Below are positions 38,870-48,116 of a DNA stretch of 64,000 nucleotides, one piece after another (within the stretch, counting starts at the first letter, position 1; each line of letters begins with the position of its first letter). The position numbers were made by a program, and so were the translations under genes. The DNA is taken from positions 3,237,430 through 3,301,429 of the forward strand of contig NZ_KB889967.1 in NCBI RefSeq assembly GCF_000372885.1, given 5' to 3'. The stretch comes from Methyloversatilis thermotolerans. Lineage in GTDB: Bacteria > Pseudomonadota > Gammaproteobacteria > Burkholderiales > Rhodocyclaceae. The notes below the pieces were generated by a model. It was given only the letters and a program-made list of their open reading frames with translations. It was not told the origin of the DNA and made no database searches.

Positions 38870-39543
38870 GCGTGCGCCGCGCCGTCGTGCTGCTGTCAGG
38901 CGGGCTGGATTCCGCCACCGTGCTCGCGATGGCGCGCGCCGACGGCTACGCGTGCTATTGCCTGTCGCTGGATTACGGCCAGAGGCATCGCGCCGAGCTG
39001 GTGGCCGCCGAGCGGGTCGCCGCGGCGCTGGGTGCCGCCAGTCATCGCACGATCGCACTCGACCTGCGCGCTTTCGGTGGCTCGGCGCTCACCGACAGTG
39101 CGATCGACGTGCCGACCGGCGGCCTCGAAGCGGGCATTCCGGTCACCTATGTTCCGGCGCGCAACACCATCATGCTGTCGCTGTCGCTCGCCTGGGCCGA
39201 GGTGCTGGGCGCGAACGACATTTTCTGCGGTGTGAATGCGGTCGATTACTCCGGCTATCCGGACTGTCGCCCGGAATACATCCGCGCTTTCGAAGCCATG
39301 GCCAATCTGGCGACCAGGGCGGCGGTCGAGGGCGCGAAGCTCTCCATTCACGCGCCGCTGATCAGTCTCACCAAGGCGGGTATCATCCGTGCCGGCACGC
39401 AGCTCGGAGTCGATTACGCCCTGACCGTGTCCTGCTATCAGGCCGACGATGAAGGCCGCGCCTGCGGCCTGTGCGATTCCTGCCGGCTGCGGCGGGAAGG
39501 TTTTGCGGCAGCCGGGCTGTCCGATCCCACGCGCTATTGCTGA
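38866..39543 (+). CDS. queC: 7-cyano-7-deazaguanine synthase
   Basis: 225 residues from GTG at 38866. PP-loop ATPase: [35 protein letters not shown] and [11 protein letters not shown] are family blocks. The zinc site uses C190, C200, C203 and C206 ([17 protein letters not shown]). It converts CDG to preQ0 for queuosine. Linkage to cpoB is frequent in proteobacteria; no preQ1 riboswitch is visible because the gene lies inside the Tol operon. Confidence 0.95.
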   Translation: MSVRRAVVLLSGGLDSATVLAMARADGYACYCLSLDYGQRHRAELVAAERVAAALGAASHRTIALDLRAFGGSALTDSAIDVPTGGLEAGIPVTYVPARNTIMLSLSLAWAEVLGANDIFCGVNAVDYSGYPDCRPEYIRAFEAMANLATRAAVEGAKLSIHAPLISLTKAGIIRAGTQLGVDYALTVSCYQADDEGRACGLCDSCRLRREGFAAAGLSDPTRYC

Positions 39544-39649
39544 GTGGCGGGGCCCCGGTCTGCGCAAGGGGCGGCCGCTGCCCGCCCCGGGGCGCGGAAA
39601 CCCGGGCGCGTCCGCATCGTGCCTGCGATCACAAACTGGCTGAACCGCA

Positions 39650-40768
39650 ATGACGGAACTGAACATACATACCGAAACGCTCGCCGCCGTGTTCGCGGTG
39701 TCGGTGGCGCTGGGCGCGCTGACCGCACGCACCGGCTTCTGCACCATGGGTGCGGTATCCGACTGGGTGAACATGGGCGACCTGGGCCGCATGCGTTCGT
39801 GGATGCTGGCGGTGGCCACCGCGATTGCCGGCGTGGCGGCGATGGAAGCGGGCGGGGTGATCGATCTGACCACCACCTACCCCGCCTACCGCGCGCCCCA
39901 GCTCGCCTGGCTGCGCAATATTGCAGGCGGCCTGCTGTTCGGCGTCGGCATGACGCTGGCCAGCGGTTGCGGCAACAAGACACTTGTGCGCATCGGCGGC
40001 GGCAACCTGAAATCGCTGTTCGTGCTGGTCGTGGCCGGCGGCTTCGCCTATCTGATGAACTACACCGACTTCAATCACGCGGTGTTCGGCTGGACGCATG
40101 AGTTCACCGTGCCGCTGGAACCGTCGGGCATGAGCAGTCAGTCCTTGTCCGCAATCCTTGCCGGTCTTGCTGGCATCGATGCGGCGCGCACCCACGCCGT
40201 GCTGCCCTGGCTGCTTGCCGGCGCGCTCGCGCTGTGGGTTTTCAGTTCGGCGGAATTCAGACGCAATCCGGACCAGCTTGCCGGCGGCTTGGGTTTCGGT
40301 GTCGCCGTGCTGCTCGGCTGGTGGCTCACCGCCGGCCCGCGCGCGGCCGCCTGGAAGGAATTTGCCGAATTCAGCGAAGTGGTGCCCAGCCGGGTCGAAG
40401 CGCAGTCCTACACCTTCGTCGCGCCGATGGCCGATACCGCCCGCTATCTGGCCGACCCGGGCAATACGTCGCTGATCAACTTCGGGGTCATGGCGCTGGC
40501 CGGCGTGATCGTCGGCGCCTTCCTCTACGCGCTCGTCAGCCGCCGTTTCCGCATCGAGTTCTTCCGCAATGCCGGCGACCTTGTGCGCCATGGCGTGGGC
40601 GGCGCGCTCATGTCCATCGGCGGGGTACTCGCGCTCGGCTGCACGATAGGACAGGGCATCACCGGCGTATCCACGCTGGCGTTCGGATCTTTCCTTGCAC
40701 TGCTGTCGATGATCGCCGGCTGCGCACTGACGATGAAGCTGACCTTGTGGTGGATGATGCGCGAGTGA
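39650..40768 (+). CDS. YeeE/YedE family sulfur-compound transporter
   Basis: 372 residues, about ten hydrophobic helices. Three family cysteine motifs are present: TARTGFCTMGAVSDW, ASGCGNKTLVRIGGGN and LALGCTIGQGITGVS. The characterised relative YeeE/TsuA takes up thiosulfate through a relay of such cysteines. No TsuB/TusA-like protein is encoded next to it. It lies 106 bp after queC and may be in the same transcript. Confidence 0.88.
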   Translation: MTELNIHTETLAAVFAVSVALGALTARTGFCTMGAVSDWVNMGDLGRMRSWMLAVATAIAGVAAMEAGGVIDLTTTYPAYRAPQLAWLRNIAGGLLFGVGMTLASGCGNKTLVRIGGGNLKSLFVLVVAGGFAYLMNYTDFNHAVFGWTHEFTVPLEPSGMSSQSLSAILAGLAGIDAARTHAVLPWLLAGALALWVFSSAEFRRNPDQLAGGLGFGVAVLLGWWLTAGPRAAAWKEFAEFSEVVPSRVEAQSYTFVAPMADTARYLADPGNTSLINFGVMALAGVIVGAFLYALVSRRFRIEFFRNAGDLVRHGVGGALMSIGGVLALGCTIGQGITGVSTLAFGSFLALLSMIAGCALTMKLTLWWMMRE

Positions 40769-40781
40769 GGCGGTGTGCGGG

Positions 40782-40810
40782 TTGACAGACCCGTGACGCT
40801 CGCCTATAGT
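40782..40810 (+). promoter_or_regulatory. strong sigma-70 promoter of the tRNA-Lys pair
   Basis: TTGACA (40782-40787), 17-bp spacer, TATAGT (40805-40810). The predicted start is near 40817. The segment just after the -10 is CCGCGCTC, a GC-rich discriminator as in stringently controlled stable-RNA promoters. Confidence 0.88.
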
Positions 40811-40830
40811 CCGCGCTCTTCGCAAGGCGA

Positions 40831-40906
40831 GGGTCGGTAGCTCAGTCGGTAGAGCAGCGGACTTTTAATCCGTTGGTCGCGAGTTCGAGTCTCGCCCGAC
40901 CCACCA
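40831..40906 (+). tRNA. tRNA-Lys (anticodon UUU)
   Basis: 76 nt. Acceptor stem GGGTCGG/CCGACCC, D-arm TAGCTCAGTCGGTAGAGCA, anticodon loop CTTTTAA with TTT at positions 34-36, T-loop GTTCGAG, and genome-encoded CCA. Reads AAA and AAG. Confidence 0.98.
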
Positions 40907-40945
40907 CACGGTGGGCCGAGAAAAGTTGCGAATAAAAAGATTTCC

Positions 40946-41021
40946 GGGTTGTTAGCTCAGTTGGTAGAGCAGCGGACTCTTAATCCGTAGGTCGAGTGTT
41001 CGAGCCACTCACAACCCACCA
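40946..41021 (+). tRNA. tRNA-Lys (anticodon CUU)
   Basis: 76 nt. Acceptor stem GGGTTGT/ACAACCC, D-arm TAGCTCAGTTGGTAGAGCA, anticodon loop CTCTTAA with CTT at 34-36, T-loop GTTCGAG, encoded CCA. Reads AAG. It lies 39 bp after the UUU tRNA, evidently cotranscribed; the shared D-arm and anticodon stem suggest duplication. Confidence 0.98.
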
Positions 41022-41031
41022 GACGCTCAGG

Positions 41032-41058
41032 ACGGGCCGCATTCTGCGGCCCGTTTTG
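41032..41058 (+). terminator. intrinsic terminator after the tRNA-Lys pair
   Basis: 9-bp perfect stem ACGGGCCGC / GCGGCCCGT with loop ATTCT, followed by TTTGCTTT. It starts 11 bp after the second tRNA and also faces the convergent small membrane protein gene. Confidence 0.85.
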
Positions 41059-41105
41059 CTTTCCGGGTCCGGTTTTCTTTCGCTATCGGCCCCATCCATG
41101 TGTGC

Positions 41106-41327
41106 TCAGCGCTCGCCCTTGGTCGTGGCGTCGCCGCTTACGCCGCGGATGACGCGTACCAGGCAGTACAGGAAGCCGCCGGCGCCAACCGCCGCCATCG
41201 GCAGCGAAAGCCCCAGCGACCAGCCGCCGGTCTGGCTGTCGTCGATCAGGTTGAGCAGGCTCAGCGTGACGCCGGACATGCCAAGTATGGCGAAGCCCAG
41301 CGCGGCGAAGAAGAACAGCAGGCGCAT
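41106..41327 (-). CDS. small two-helix membrane protein of unknown function
   Basis: 73 residues from MRLLFFFAALGFAILGMSG; the longer reading upstream is not hydrophobic or conserved-looking. Two membrane helices (about 3-25 and 38-60) flank a short loop NLIDDSQTGGWS, with a basic C-terminus. I do not recognise the family. Divergent from the asparaginase gene, with 152 bp between. Confidence 0.6.
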   Translation of the reverse strand: MRLLFFFAALGFAILGMSGVTLSLLNLIDDSQTGGWSLGLSLPMAAVGAGGFLYCLVRVIRGVSGDATTKGER

Positions 41328-41479
41328 CGGTGCGTGATCCGTTCGGGGCGTGAAGCCGCATTGTGTCGCAAGCCTGCGGACCTGCACATCCCGTGTCGTC
41401 ACGGCGCCGCGAGCGGTATGCCTTGCACGGGGGGCGCGCGGTCGCGAGAATGCAGCGGTTATCCGCACTGTTTCCATCG

Positions 41480-42394
41480 ATGAAGCGCATCGTCATTCTG
41501 GGTACCGGCGGCACCATTTCCGGACTGGCTGGCCAGGCTGGAGACAATGTCGGCTACGAGGCGGGCCGCGTGGCGGTCGACGATCTCGTCGCCGGTGTGC
41601 CGGCGCAGCCGGATTCGCGGCTTGAAACCGAGCAGATCGCGCAGATCGATTCGCGCGACATGTCCTTCGATATCTGGCGCCGTCTGGCACAGCGCGTTGC
41701 GCATCATCTTGCGCGCGCGGACGTCGCCGGCATCGTGATCACGCACGGAACCGACACGCTGGAGGAAACCGCCTATTTCCTGCACCGCGTGTTCGCGCCT
41801 TCGCGCCCGGTCGTGCTCACCGCGGCGATGCGGCCGGCCACCTCGCTGGCGGCGGATGGCCCTCAGAACCTGCTCGATGCGCTGCATCTCGCCGCGATGC
41901 CGGAGGCGCGCGGTGTGCTGGTCTGCATGGCCGGGCAGGTGCATGCCGGCGCCGAGGTGCGCAAGATCCATCCTTACCGGCTCGACGCCTTCGATTCCGG
42001 CGATGCCGGGCCGCTCGGCTACATGGAGGAAGGCGCTTTGCGTCGCCTGCGTGACTGGCCTGCCGGAACCCCGCGCGGGGTGGCGGGCCTGGAACGCACT
42101 GACTGGCCGTGCGTCGATATCGTGATGAATCACGTCGGTGCCGATGGTCGCATCGTCGATGCTCTGCTCGCGTCGGGCACGCGCGGTTTCGTGGCGGCCT
42201 GTACCGGCAACGGCACCTTGTCGTCCTCGCTCGAATCGGCACTGCTGCGTGCGCAGGAGGCGGGCATCGCCGTGCTGCGCGCGGGCCGCGTCGCGCGGGG
42301 GAGTCTGATCGACGGCTCGGCATCGCGACTCCCCTCCGCCGGCGCGCTGACGCCGGTGCAGGCAAGGGTCGAACTGCTGTTGCGTCTGCTGTAG
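41480..42394 (+). CDS. L-asparaginase, cytoplasmic-type
   Basis: 304 residues from MKRIVILGTGGTISG. Both threonine active-site signatures are present: VILGTGGTISG (first Thr) and GIVITHGTDTLEETAYF (Thr, Asp; the Lys is expected in the following VVLTAAMRP region). MNHVGADG and FVAACTGNGTLS follow. No signal peptide, so cytoplasmic. It hydrolyses asparagine (possibly glutamine) to the acid and ammonia. Shorter than E. coli AnsA (338) or AnsB. Confidence 0.9.
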   Translation: MKRIVILGTGGTISGLAGQAGDNVGYEAGRVAVDDLVAGVPAQPDSRLETEQIAQIDSRDMSFDIWRRLAQRVAHHLARADVAGIVITHGTDTLEETAYFLHRVFAPSRPVVLTAAMRPATSLAADGPQNLLDALHLAAMPEARGVLVCMAGQVHAGAEVRKIHPYRLDAFDSGDAGPLGYMEEGALRRLRDWPAGTPRGVAGLERTDWPCVDIVMNHVGADGRIVDALLASGTRGFVAACTGNGTLSSSLESALLRAQEAGIAVLRAGRVARGSLIDGSASRLPSAGALTPVQARVELLLRLL

Positions 42395-42427
42395 CGATCG
42401 TTGCGTACGATGCAGGTGCCGCAGCGG

Positions 42428-42447
42428 TGAAAGCCGCACGGCTTTCA
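42428..42447. repeat. 20-bp near-perfect palindrome
   Basis: TGAAAGCCG-CA-CGGCTTTCA, 9-bp arms around 2 bp, 34 bp after the asparaginase stop. No T-run follows, so it is a poor intrinsic terminator; it could be an operator or mRNA 3' stabiliser. A second small palindrome TTACA-CT-TGTAA lies at 42513-42524 in the same 224-bp gap. Confidence 0.5.
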
Positions 42448-42618
42448 GCAAAGTTTCACAGAATGGCGCGCGCAAATCCGGTGCCGAATGCGTGCTGCGC
42501 GCGCATGTACGCTTACACTTGTAAATTCCGTGCACACACCACAAGTGCCGCCCGACTGAAAGCGCTTCGATTCCGGGCGCCCTGTCAGGTGTGGCCGCAG
42601 AACACAAGAAGATTTCCA

Positions 42619-44166
42619 ATGCGACGTCGCGCATTGACCTGGTTGCTCACTGCCGCGGCGCTGGTCGCCGGCCTGCTGCCCGTCGTGGCGGCGCTGTACT
42701 TTTCGTGGGTGTATACGCTGCGGGTGGAAACCCTGCATCTGGACGCCCTGGCCCAGCACGCCCTCAATCGTGCGGAGCAGGTATTCGATGATGCTGAAGT
42801 CGGGCTCGATCTGCTGCAGGATCATCACGGCCAGGTCTGCTCGGAAGAGCATGTGCAGGCGCTGCGCGACATCAACTACCGCACGCCTTTCGTGCGCGAG
42901 ATCGCCTATGTCGATAACGGGGAAATCCTCTGCACGAGCATGGGCGATGGCTTCCAGCGCCGCCTGCCGGCTCCCGACTGGGCGGACAGCCAGGGCCGCC
43001 AGATATGGTTCCGCGTCACCCATGCACTGGATGACAAGAAGCCGTCGGTGGGCGTAGGGCGGGGGCATTACCTCGCCCTGATACACGCCAGCCACTTCGA
43101 GACACGCGCCGTGGGTGATACGCGGCTGGCGGTGCTGAGCACGACCGACTGGCTGCCGCTCGCGCCCATAGACGAGCTCCTTCTGCCCAGCATGATCGAT
43201 ACCGCGGTCACCGGCCGCGAGCGCATACAGGGCGACCGCCTGTATGCCGTGGTGCAGTCCCGCCATCTGCCCATGGTGGTGGTGGGCGCACAGACACGGG
43301 CCCAGCTTCTTGCCGCGTGGACCGAGCCGCTGGTCATGATGACCGCGCTGGGCATCCTGGTGAGCGCCTTGCTGGTGTGGGCGGTACGTCGCTTTTCGCG
43401 CGACTATTTCTCGCCGGCTTCCGCCCTGCTGTCGGCGATACGACGCGGCGAACTGCGCGTTGCCTATCATCCGCAGATACGACTGTCCGATGGCCGCTGT
43501 GTGGGCGCCGAACTGCTGGTGCGCTGGCCGGACCAGAACGATCCGGTCATGACTACCGATGATCTGGTCCATCTGGCGGAACACTCGGGATTCGAGCACG
43601 AGATCACCGCACGCGTGCTGCGCAACGCGATTTCGGAGATCGGGGACTTGCTGCAGCGACGACCGGAGCTCACCGTATCGCTGAACCTCGCTTCGCTCGA
43701 TCTGGAGCGCGGCGATCTGAGCGAGCTGCTGAATGAGGTGGTGGACGCCAGCGGCATCCGGCGCAGCCAGATCGAACTCGAACTGACCGAGCGCACCCTG
43801 ATACAGGCGGGGGCCGCCGCCGATGCGCTGGCACGTCTGCGCGAGGCTGGACACAAAGTGCTGCTTGACGATTTCGGCACCGGTTATTCCAGCCTGTCCT
43901 ATCTGCACGACCTGCCGGTGGATGCGCTGAAGATAGACCGCGCTTTCGTCGGCACGATAGGTGCCGACACGCCGCATGCGCCGCTCATCCCGCACATCGC
44001 AGAAATTGCGCGCGCACGCAGCCTGCAGATGGTGGCCGAAGGCGTGGAAACCGAACAGCAGGCACGCTATCTGCGCGAGCAGGGGGTGGAGATCGCGCAG
44101 GGCTATCTGTATGCGCGGCCCATGGATGCCGGCGAATTCCGGCACTTCCTCGCCACCCGGAGCTGA
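42619..44166 (+). CDS. CSS-motif EAL phosphodiesterase, membrane-bound
   Basis: 515 residues from MRRRALTWLLTAAALVAG. TM1 about 7-30 and TM2 about 235-258 flank a periplasmic CSS-type redox/sensor domain with Cys in QVCSEEH and ILCTSMG. The cytoplasmic EAL domain (about 270-515) keeps all catalytic positions: GAELLVRW (E298; ELL replaces EAL), SLNLAS, ELELTERT, LLDDFGTGYSSLSYL, ALKIDRAFV, AEGVETEQQ and AQGYLYARP. It should degrade c-di-GMP when the periplasmic disulfide is reduced, as shown for CSS-EAL enzymes of enterobacteria. Confidence 0.93.
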   Translation: MRRRALTWLLTAAALVAGLLPVVAALYFSWVYTLRVETLHLDALAQHALNRAEQVFDDAEVGLDLLQDHHGQVCSEEHVQALRDINYRTPFVREIAYVDNGEILCTSMGDGFQRRLPAPDWADSQGRQIWFRVTHALDDKKPSVGVGRGHYLALIHASHFETRAVGDTRLAVLSTTDWLPLAPIDELLLPSMIDTAVTGRERIQGDRLYAVVQSRHLPMVVVGAQTRAQLLAAWTEPLVMMTALGILVSALLVWAVRRFSRDYFSPASALLSAIRRGELRVAYHPQIRLSDGRCVGAELLVRWPDQNDPVMTTDDLVHLAEHSGFEHEITARVLRNAISEIGDLLQRRPELTVSLNLASLDLERGDLSELLNEVVDASGIRRSQIELELTERTLIQAGAAADALARLREAGHKVLLDDFGTGYSSLSYLHDLPVDALKIDRAFVGTIGADTPHAPLIPHIAEIARARSLQMVAEGVETEQQARYLREQGVEIAQGYLYARPMDAGEFRHFLATRS

Positions 44167-44196
44167 ACGCGCGCCGACCGGCACAGTCGACGCCGG

Positions 44197-44889
44197 ATGC
44201 CCCTGGATCTGGACGCTACCGTGCTTGAACTGCGCGCTCTCAGCAAGACCTTGCCCGGCCCGCCGCTGCGCCGCCTGCTGGATTCCGTGGACCTCTCGGT
44301 CGCGCCCGGCGAGTACGTGGCCATCGTCGGCGAATCCGGTGCCGGCAAATCCACCCTGCTCAATCTGGTGGCGGCGCTCGATCGGCCCGACTCAGGCAGC
44401 GTGTGTTTCGGCGATGACGACGTGTCCGTCCTGGATGAGGATGCCGCGACACTCTGGCGCCGGCGCGAGGTCGGCTTCGTGTTCCAGTCCTTCCATGTAC
44501 TGCCCTGGCTGGACCTCGCGGACAATGTCGCGCTGCCGCTGGCGCTTGCTGGCGCCGCGCGTGGCGAACGCCAGCGGCGTGCGCGAGAGGCCTTGCGGAC
44601 GGTTGCCCTGGAGGGGCGCGCCGACGACAGTCCGACCCGTCTTTCGGGCGGAGAGCTGCAGCGCGTGGCGATCGCGCGCGCACTGGTGCACCGGCCGCGG
44701 CTGCTGCTGGCCGACGAACCGACCGGCAATCTCGACGCCGACAACGCGGAACGTATTGCCGCGCTGCTGCGAAATGCGGTCAAGACCAGTACGGCGTGCG
44801 GTCTCATCGTGACGCATTCGGCCGCCGTGGCCGCCACCGCGGATCGCGTGCTGCGACTCGCGCGCGACGGCCGGTTGCATCGTGCTTGA
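44197..44889 (+). CDS. ABC transporter ATPase, LolD/YbbA-like
   Basis: 230 residues. Walker A GESGAGKSTLLNLV, Q-loop FVFQSFHVLP, signature LSGGELQRVAIARAL, Walker B LLLADEPTGNLD, H in IVTHS. The sequence belongs to the MacB/LolD/YbbA group. Its stop lies inside the start of the permease gene (8-bp overlap). Confidence 0.92.
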   Translation: MPLDLDATVLELRALSKTLPGPPLRRLLDSVDLSVAPGEYVAIVGESGAGKSTLLNLVAALDRPDSGSVCFGDDDVSVLDEDAATLWRRREVGFVFQSFHVLPWLDLADNVALPLALAGAARGERQRRAREALRTVALEGRADDSPTRLSGGELQRVAIARALVHRPRLLLADEPTGNLDADNAERIAALLRNAVKTSTACGLIVTHSAAVAATADRVLRLARDGRLHRA

Positions 44890-47350
44890 GCTGGTCTGGC
44901 GATCGGCGCGCCGCGGCCTGCGCGTGCTGGCCGTGCTGGCGATCGCGCTCGGCGTGGCGCTCGGGGTTGCGGTATCCGCCATCCATCGCGCTGCGCTCGA
45001 CGAGTTCGAGGCGGGCATGCGCGGCGTGTCCGGCAGTGCCGACGTCGAGGCGGTGGCGCCGGGCGGCATGGACGAGCGGCTCTACCCTCAACTGGCCCGA
45101 TTGCCCGATGTCGCTGCAGCCAGCCCGGTGGTCGAACGCGAGGTCGGCGTGGAAAGCCAGGGCCGCGCACTGCGCCTGCGCGTGGTCGGCATCGATCTGT
45201 TCCGTGCCCGCGACGTGCAGCCCACGCTGTTGCCACCCCCGGACGCGGCGGCCCGGCTGATGGAACCTTCGTCGCTGTTTCTGAGCCCTGCGGCCGCGCG
45301 CGTTCTCGGCGTGCGGCCAGGCGACGGGCTCGATCTGCTCGGTCACCGTTTCGCAGTAAGCGGGCTGTTGCCGGCGGCCGGTGAAGGCGCGGTGCTGGCG
45401 GTTGCCGACATCGCCGAGGTGCAGTGGCGATTGGGCACGCCCGGGCAGTTGAGCCGGATTGCCCTGCGGCTGCGGGAGGGGGTGTCGCGCGAGGCCGCTT
45501 TGCAGCGCGTGGTGGCGGTGTTGCCGCCGGACGTGCTGCTGCAGACGCCTGACCAGGCCCTCGAGCGCGCCGACCGGCTGTCGCGCGCCTACCGCGTCAA
45601 TCTTGGCCTGCTTGCGCTGATCGCGCTTGCCGTCGGCAGCTTCCTGGTCGCCGCCACCCAGGCATCGGCGATTGCGCGTCGTGCGTCGGAAATTGCCCTC
45701 ATGCGTGCACTCGGCATGACGCGCGCCCAGCTCATGCGCCTGCTCGTGGGCGAAGGGGTGCTGCAGGGCGCGGCAGGCGCCTTGCTGGGGATTCTCTTCG
45801 GCCATGGTTTCGCCGCGCTGGTGCTGCGCGTGATGGGCGCGGATCTGGGGGCCGGACTGGTGACGGGTGTGGCTCCGGAACTGGTTTTCGATGCCGCGGC
45901 AAGTCTGCAGTATGGCGTGCTGGGTATGGTCGCGGCGGCGATTGGCGCGGCATGGCCGGCGCGCGACGCGCTGGCCATGATGCCTGCACGCGCGCTGCGC
46001 GCCGGCGTGTTCGCGCCTCGGGTCCGTCTGCTTGGTGACCGTGCGCGCCGAGCCCTGCTGCTCGTGCTGACGGCAGCCGGTGTGGCGGCGGCGCTGGCGC
46101 CACCGGTGGCCGGCTTGCCACTGGGCGGTTATGTGGCGATTGCCTGTGCGCTGTCGCTGGCCATCCTGTGCATTCCCTGGGCCACGGCTGCATTGACTGC
46201 GCGGCTCCCCGAGCCCGCCAGCGTGCCGCTCGCTCTTGCGCTGCACCGTCTGCGTGCCGAACCGGCCTTCGCGTCGCGCAGCGCGGCGGGCATGCTTGCG
46301 GCCACCGCGCTGATGGCCGCAATGGCTGTCATGGTCACGTCCTTTCGATCCTCGGTCGACCGCTGGCTGGGCGACGTGCTGCCCGCCGAGTTCTATGTCC
46401 GGGGTGACCGGGACCGCCCCTGGCCGCACGACGTGGCGGGACGGCTGGAACAGGTCCCCGGGGTCGAGCGCGTCGAGCCGCTGCGCCACCGTACGCTCCA
46501 GCTAGGTCCGGACCTGCCGGCTGTCGCGCTCATTGCGCGGCCGGTGCCCGAGGATGCAGGGCGCGTGCTGCCTCGCGTCGGGCCCCTCGCTCCGCCGACG
46601 GACTTGCCGCGCGTGTGGGCTTCGGAAGCCATGGCCGATCTTTACGGCTGGCGCGCCGGATTGCAGGTCGATCTGCCGCTGGCCGGCCGTACGGTCAGCG
46701 TGCAGGTCGCCGGCCTGTGGCGGGACTACGCACGCCAGCACGGAGCCATCGTGATCGATCTCGCTCAGTACCGTCAGCTCACCGGGGATGAGCTGACGGA
46801 CGACTTCGCCATATGGCTGCGTGCCGACGCCGACGCGTCCGCGGTTGCCGCAGGGCTGCGTCGGGCGAGCGGGCGCGGCGATACGCTCGAACTCAGTTCC
46901 AGCGCCGACATCCGCCGCCTCTCCCTGGGCGTGTTCGACCGCACTTTCGCCGCGACCTACGCGCTTGAAGCCGCCTCGGCGCTGATCGGACTGGCCGGCA
47001 TCGCGGCCGCCTTCGCCGCATCGGCTGCGGCGCGTATCGGCGAATTCGGGCTGTTGCGCCACATCGGCTGCACGCGCCGGCAGATCGCGCTGCAACTGGC
47101 AGCCGAAGGCCTGCTGACCGCATTGCCGGGGCTGCTGCTCGGATTGCTGGCGGGATTCGTGATGAGCGCGCTGCTGATCGAGGTGGTGAACCGTCAGTCC
47201 TTTCACTGGAGCATGGAATGGGAGGTGCCCTGGATGCTGCTGCTGTGCATCGTGCTTGCCATGTTGACCTGCTCGATGAGTGCCGCGCTGCTGGGCGCGC
47301 GCCAGGCCCTGGGCGTGCAGCCGGTGCGCGCAGTGCGCAGGGGCGACTGA
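44882..47350 (+). CDS. FtsX-like ABC permease, YbbP-like
   Basis: 822 residues from GTG at 44882. Two FtsX/MacB-type cores: helices near 15-35, 235-260, 295-320, 340-360 and a second set near 395-470 and 695-800. A large periplasmic domain lies between the first two helices (about 40-235) and another in the second half (about 485-690). Size and double-core layout resemble E. coli YbbP (804), and the ATPase resembles YbbA (228). The substrate of YbbAP is not established; lipid or lipoprotein handling is likely for the group. The usual tesA neighbour is absent. Confidence 0.85.
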   Translation: MLELVWRSARRGLRVLAVLAIALGVALGVAVSAIHRAALDEFEAGMRGVSGSADVEAVAPGGMDERLYPQLARLPDVAAASPVVEREVGVESQGRALRLRVVGIDLFRARDVQPTLLPPPDAAARLMEPSSLFLSPAAARVLGVRPGDGLDLLGHRFAVSGLLPAAGEGAVLAVADIAEVQWRLGTPGQLSRIALRLREGVSREAALQRVVAVLPPDVLLQTPDQALERADRLSRAYRVNLGLLALIALAVGSFLVAATQASAIARRASEIALMRALGMTRAQLMRLLVGEGVLQGAAGALLGILFGHGFAALVLRVMGADLGAGLVTGVAPELVFDAAASLQYGVLGMVAAAIGAAWPARDALAMMPARALRAGVFAPRVRLLGDRARRALLLVLTAAGVAAALAPPVAGLPLGGYVAIACALSLAILCIPWATAALTARLPEPASVPLALALHRLRAEPAFASRSAAGMLAATALMAAMAVMVTSFRSSVDRWLGDVLPAEFYVRGDRDRPWPHDVAGRLEQVPGVERVEPLRHRTLQLGPDLPAVALIARPVPEDAGRVLPRVGPLAPPTDLPRVWASEAMADLYGWRAGLQVDLPLAGRTVSVQVAGLWRDYARQHGAIVIDLAQYRQLTGDELTDDFAIWLRADADASAVAAGLRRASGRGDTLELSSSADIRRLSLGVFDRTFAATYALEAASALIGLAGIAAAFAASAAARIGEFGLLRHIGCTRRQIALQLAAEGLLTALPGLLLGLLAGFVMSALLIEVVNRQSFHWSMEWEVPWMLLLCIVLAMLTCSMSAALLGARQALGVQPVRAVRRGD

Positions 47351-47369
47351 CCGCCTTCGCACTGCGCTG

Positions 47370-48116
47370 TCAGCCGGCTTCGTCCAGCCGTCGCAGGTCG
47401 ACCACCGCCGCATTGCCGAAGTGTGTGGAAAGCAGGTGGGCGACAAAGCGCTGCGCGCAGGCATCGGGCGTCCATAGCTGACCGTCGCGCTTCAGTGCGT
47501 CGAAGCGGATGCGCTGCGGGAAATCGGCGGGATCGCAGGCGCGGATACGCGCCTGCATGTCGGTGTCGACAACGCCCGGCGCGACGCTCGATATCCGGCA
47601 GCGCGCCGGCGCGTCCAGTGCGGTTGCGCGCGCATGCTGGTCGAGCGCGGCCTTGCTCGCGCAGTAGATGGACCATCCGGCATACGGGGTGCCGGCGGCA
47701 CCGCTCGACACATGGGCGATACGTCTCTCGGCGGCCTGCGCGCTGGCCGCCAGCACGGCATCGGTCAGCATCAGCGGTGCGGTCACGTTGAGCGCGATCG
47801 CGCGTGCGATGGCTTCGCCCGACTGTGTGCCCGGTGCCCCGACCGGCCCCAGCGTGCCCGCGTTGTTGATCAGCAGCACACGGTCCCCGGACGCCAGGAA
47901 CTCGCGCAGCGCAGGACCGTCCAGCCATTTGCGCAGTGCGCCGGTATCGGACAGATCGAGGGACTGCTGTTGAAGCCCGGCGCGTACGCTGCCGTTAAGC
48001 CTTCGTCGGGAAATGCCAAGCACGGTCATGCCCCGGTCCAGCAGCGCATGAGCCAGCGCCAGGCCCAGTCCGCTGCTGTGACCGGTCACGACGGCTCGCC
48101 AGTTGCCGATATCCAT
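47370..48116 (-). CDS. short-chain dehydrogenase/reductase
   Basis: 248 residues from MDIGNWRAVVTGHSSGLG. Rossmann glycine motif TGHSSGLG (11-18), NNAG (84-87), and catalytic S137/S138, Y151 and K155 in YCASK. RRR after strand 2 suggests NADP preference. Substrate unknown. It is convergent with the ABC permease and divergent from the HD-GYP gene. Confidence 0.88.
   Translation of the reverse strand: MDIGNWRAVVTGHSSGLGLALAHALLDRGMTVLGISRRRLNGSVRAGLQQQSLDLSDTGALRKWLDGPALREFLASGDRVLLINNAGTLGPVGAPGTQSGEAIARAIALNVTAPLMLTDAVLAASAQAAERRIAHVSSGAAGTPYAGWSIYCASKAALDQHARATALDAPARCRISSVAPGVVDTDMQARIRACDPADFPQRIRFDALKRDGQLWTPDACAQRFVAHLLSTHFGNAAVVDLRRLDEAG

Noticed and set aside
40831-41021. tRNA genes as an integration site of a genomic island
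   Set aside because: No integrase, no direct repeat of the tRNA 3' end and no compositional break were seen beside them.
42428-42447. Palindrome as an intrinsic terminator of the asparaginase gene
   Set aside because: No U-tract follows and the loop would be only 2 nt; kept as an unexplained palindrome.
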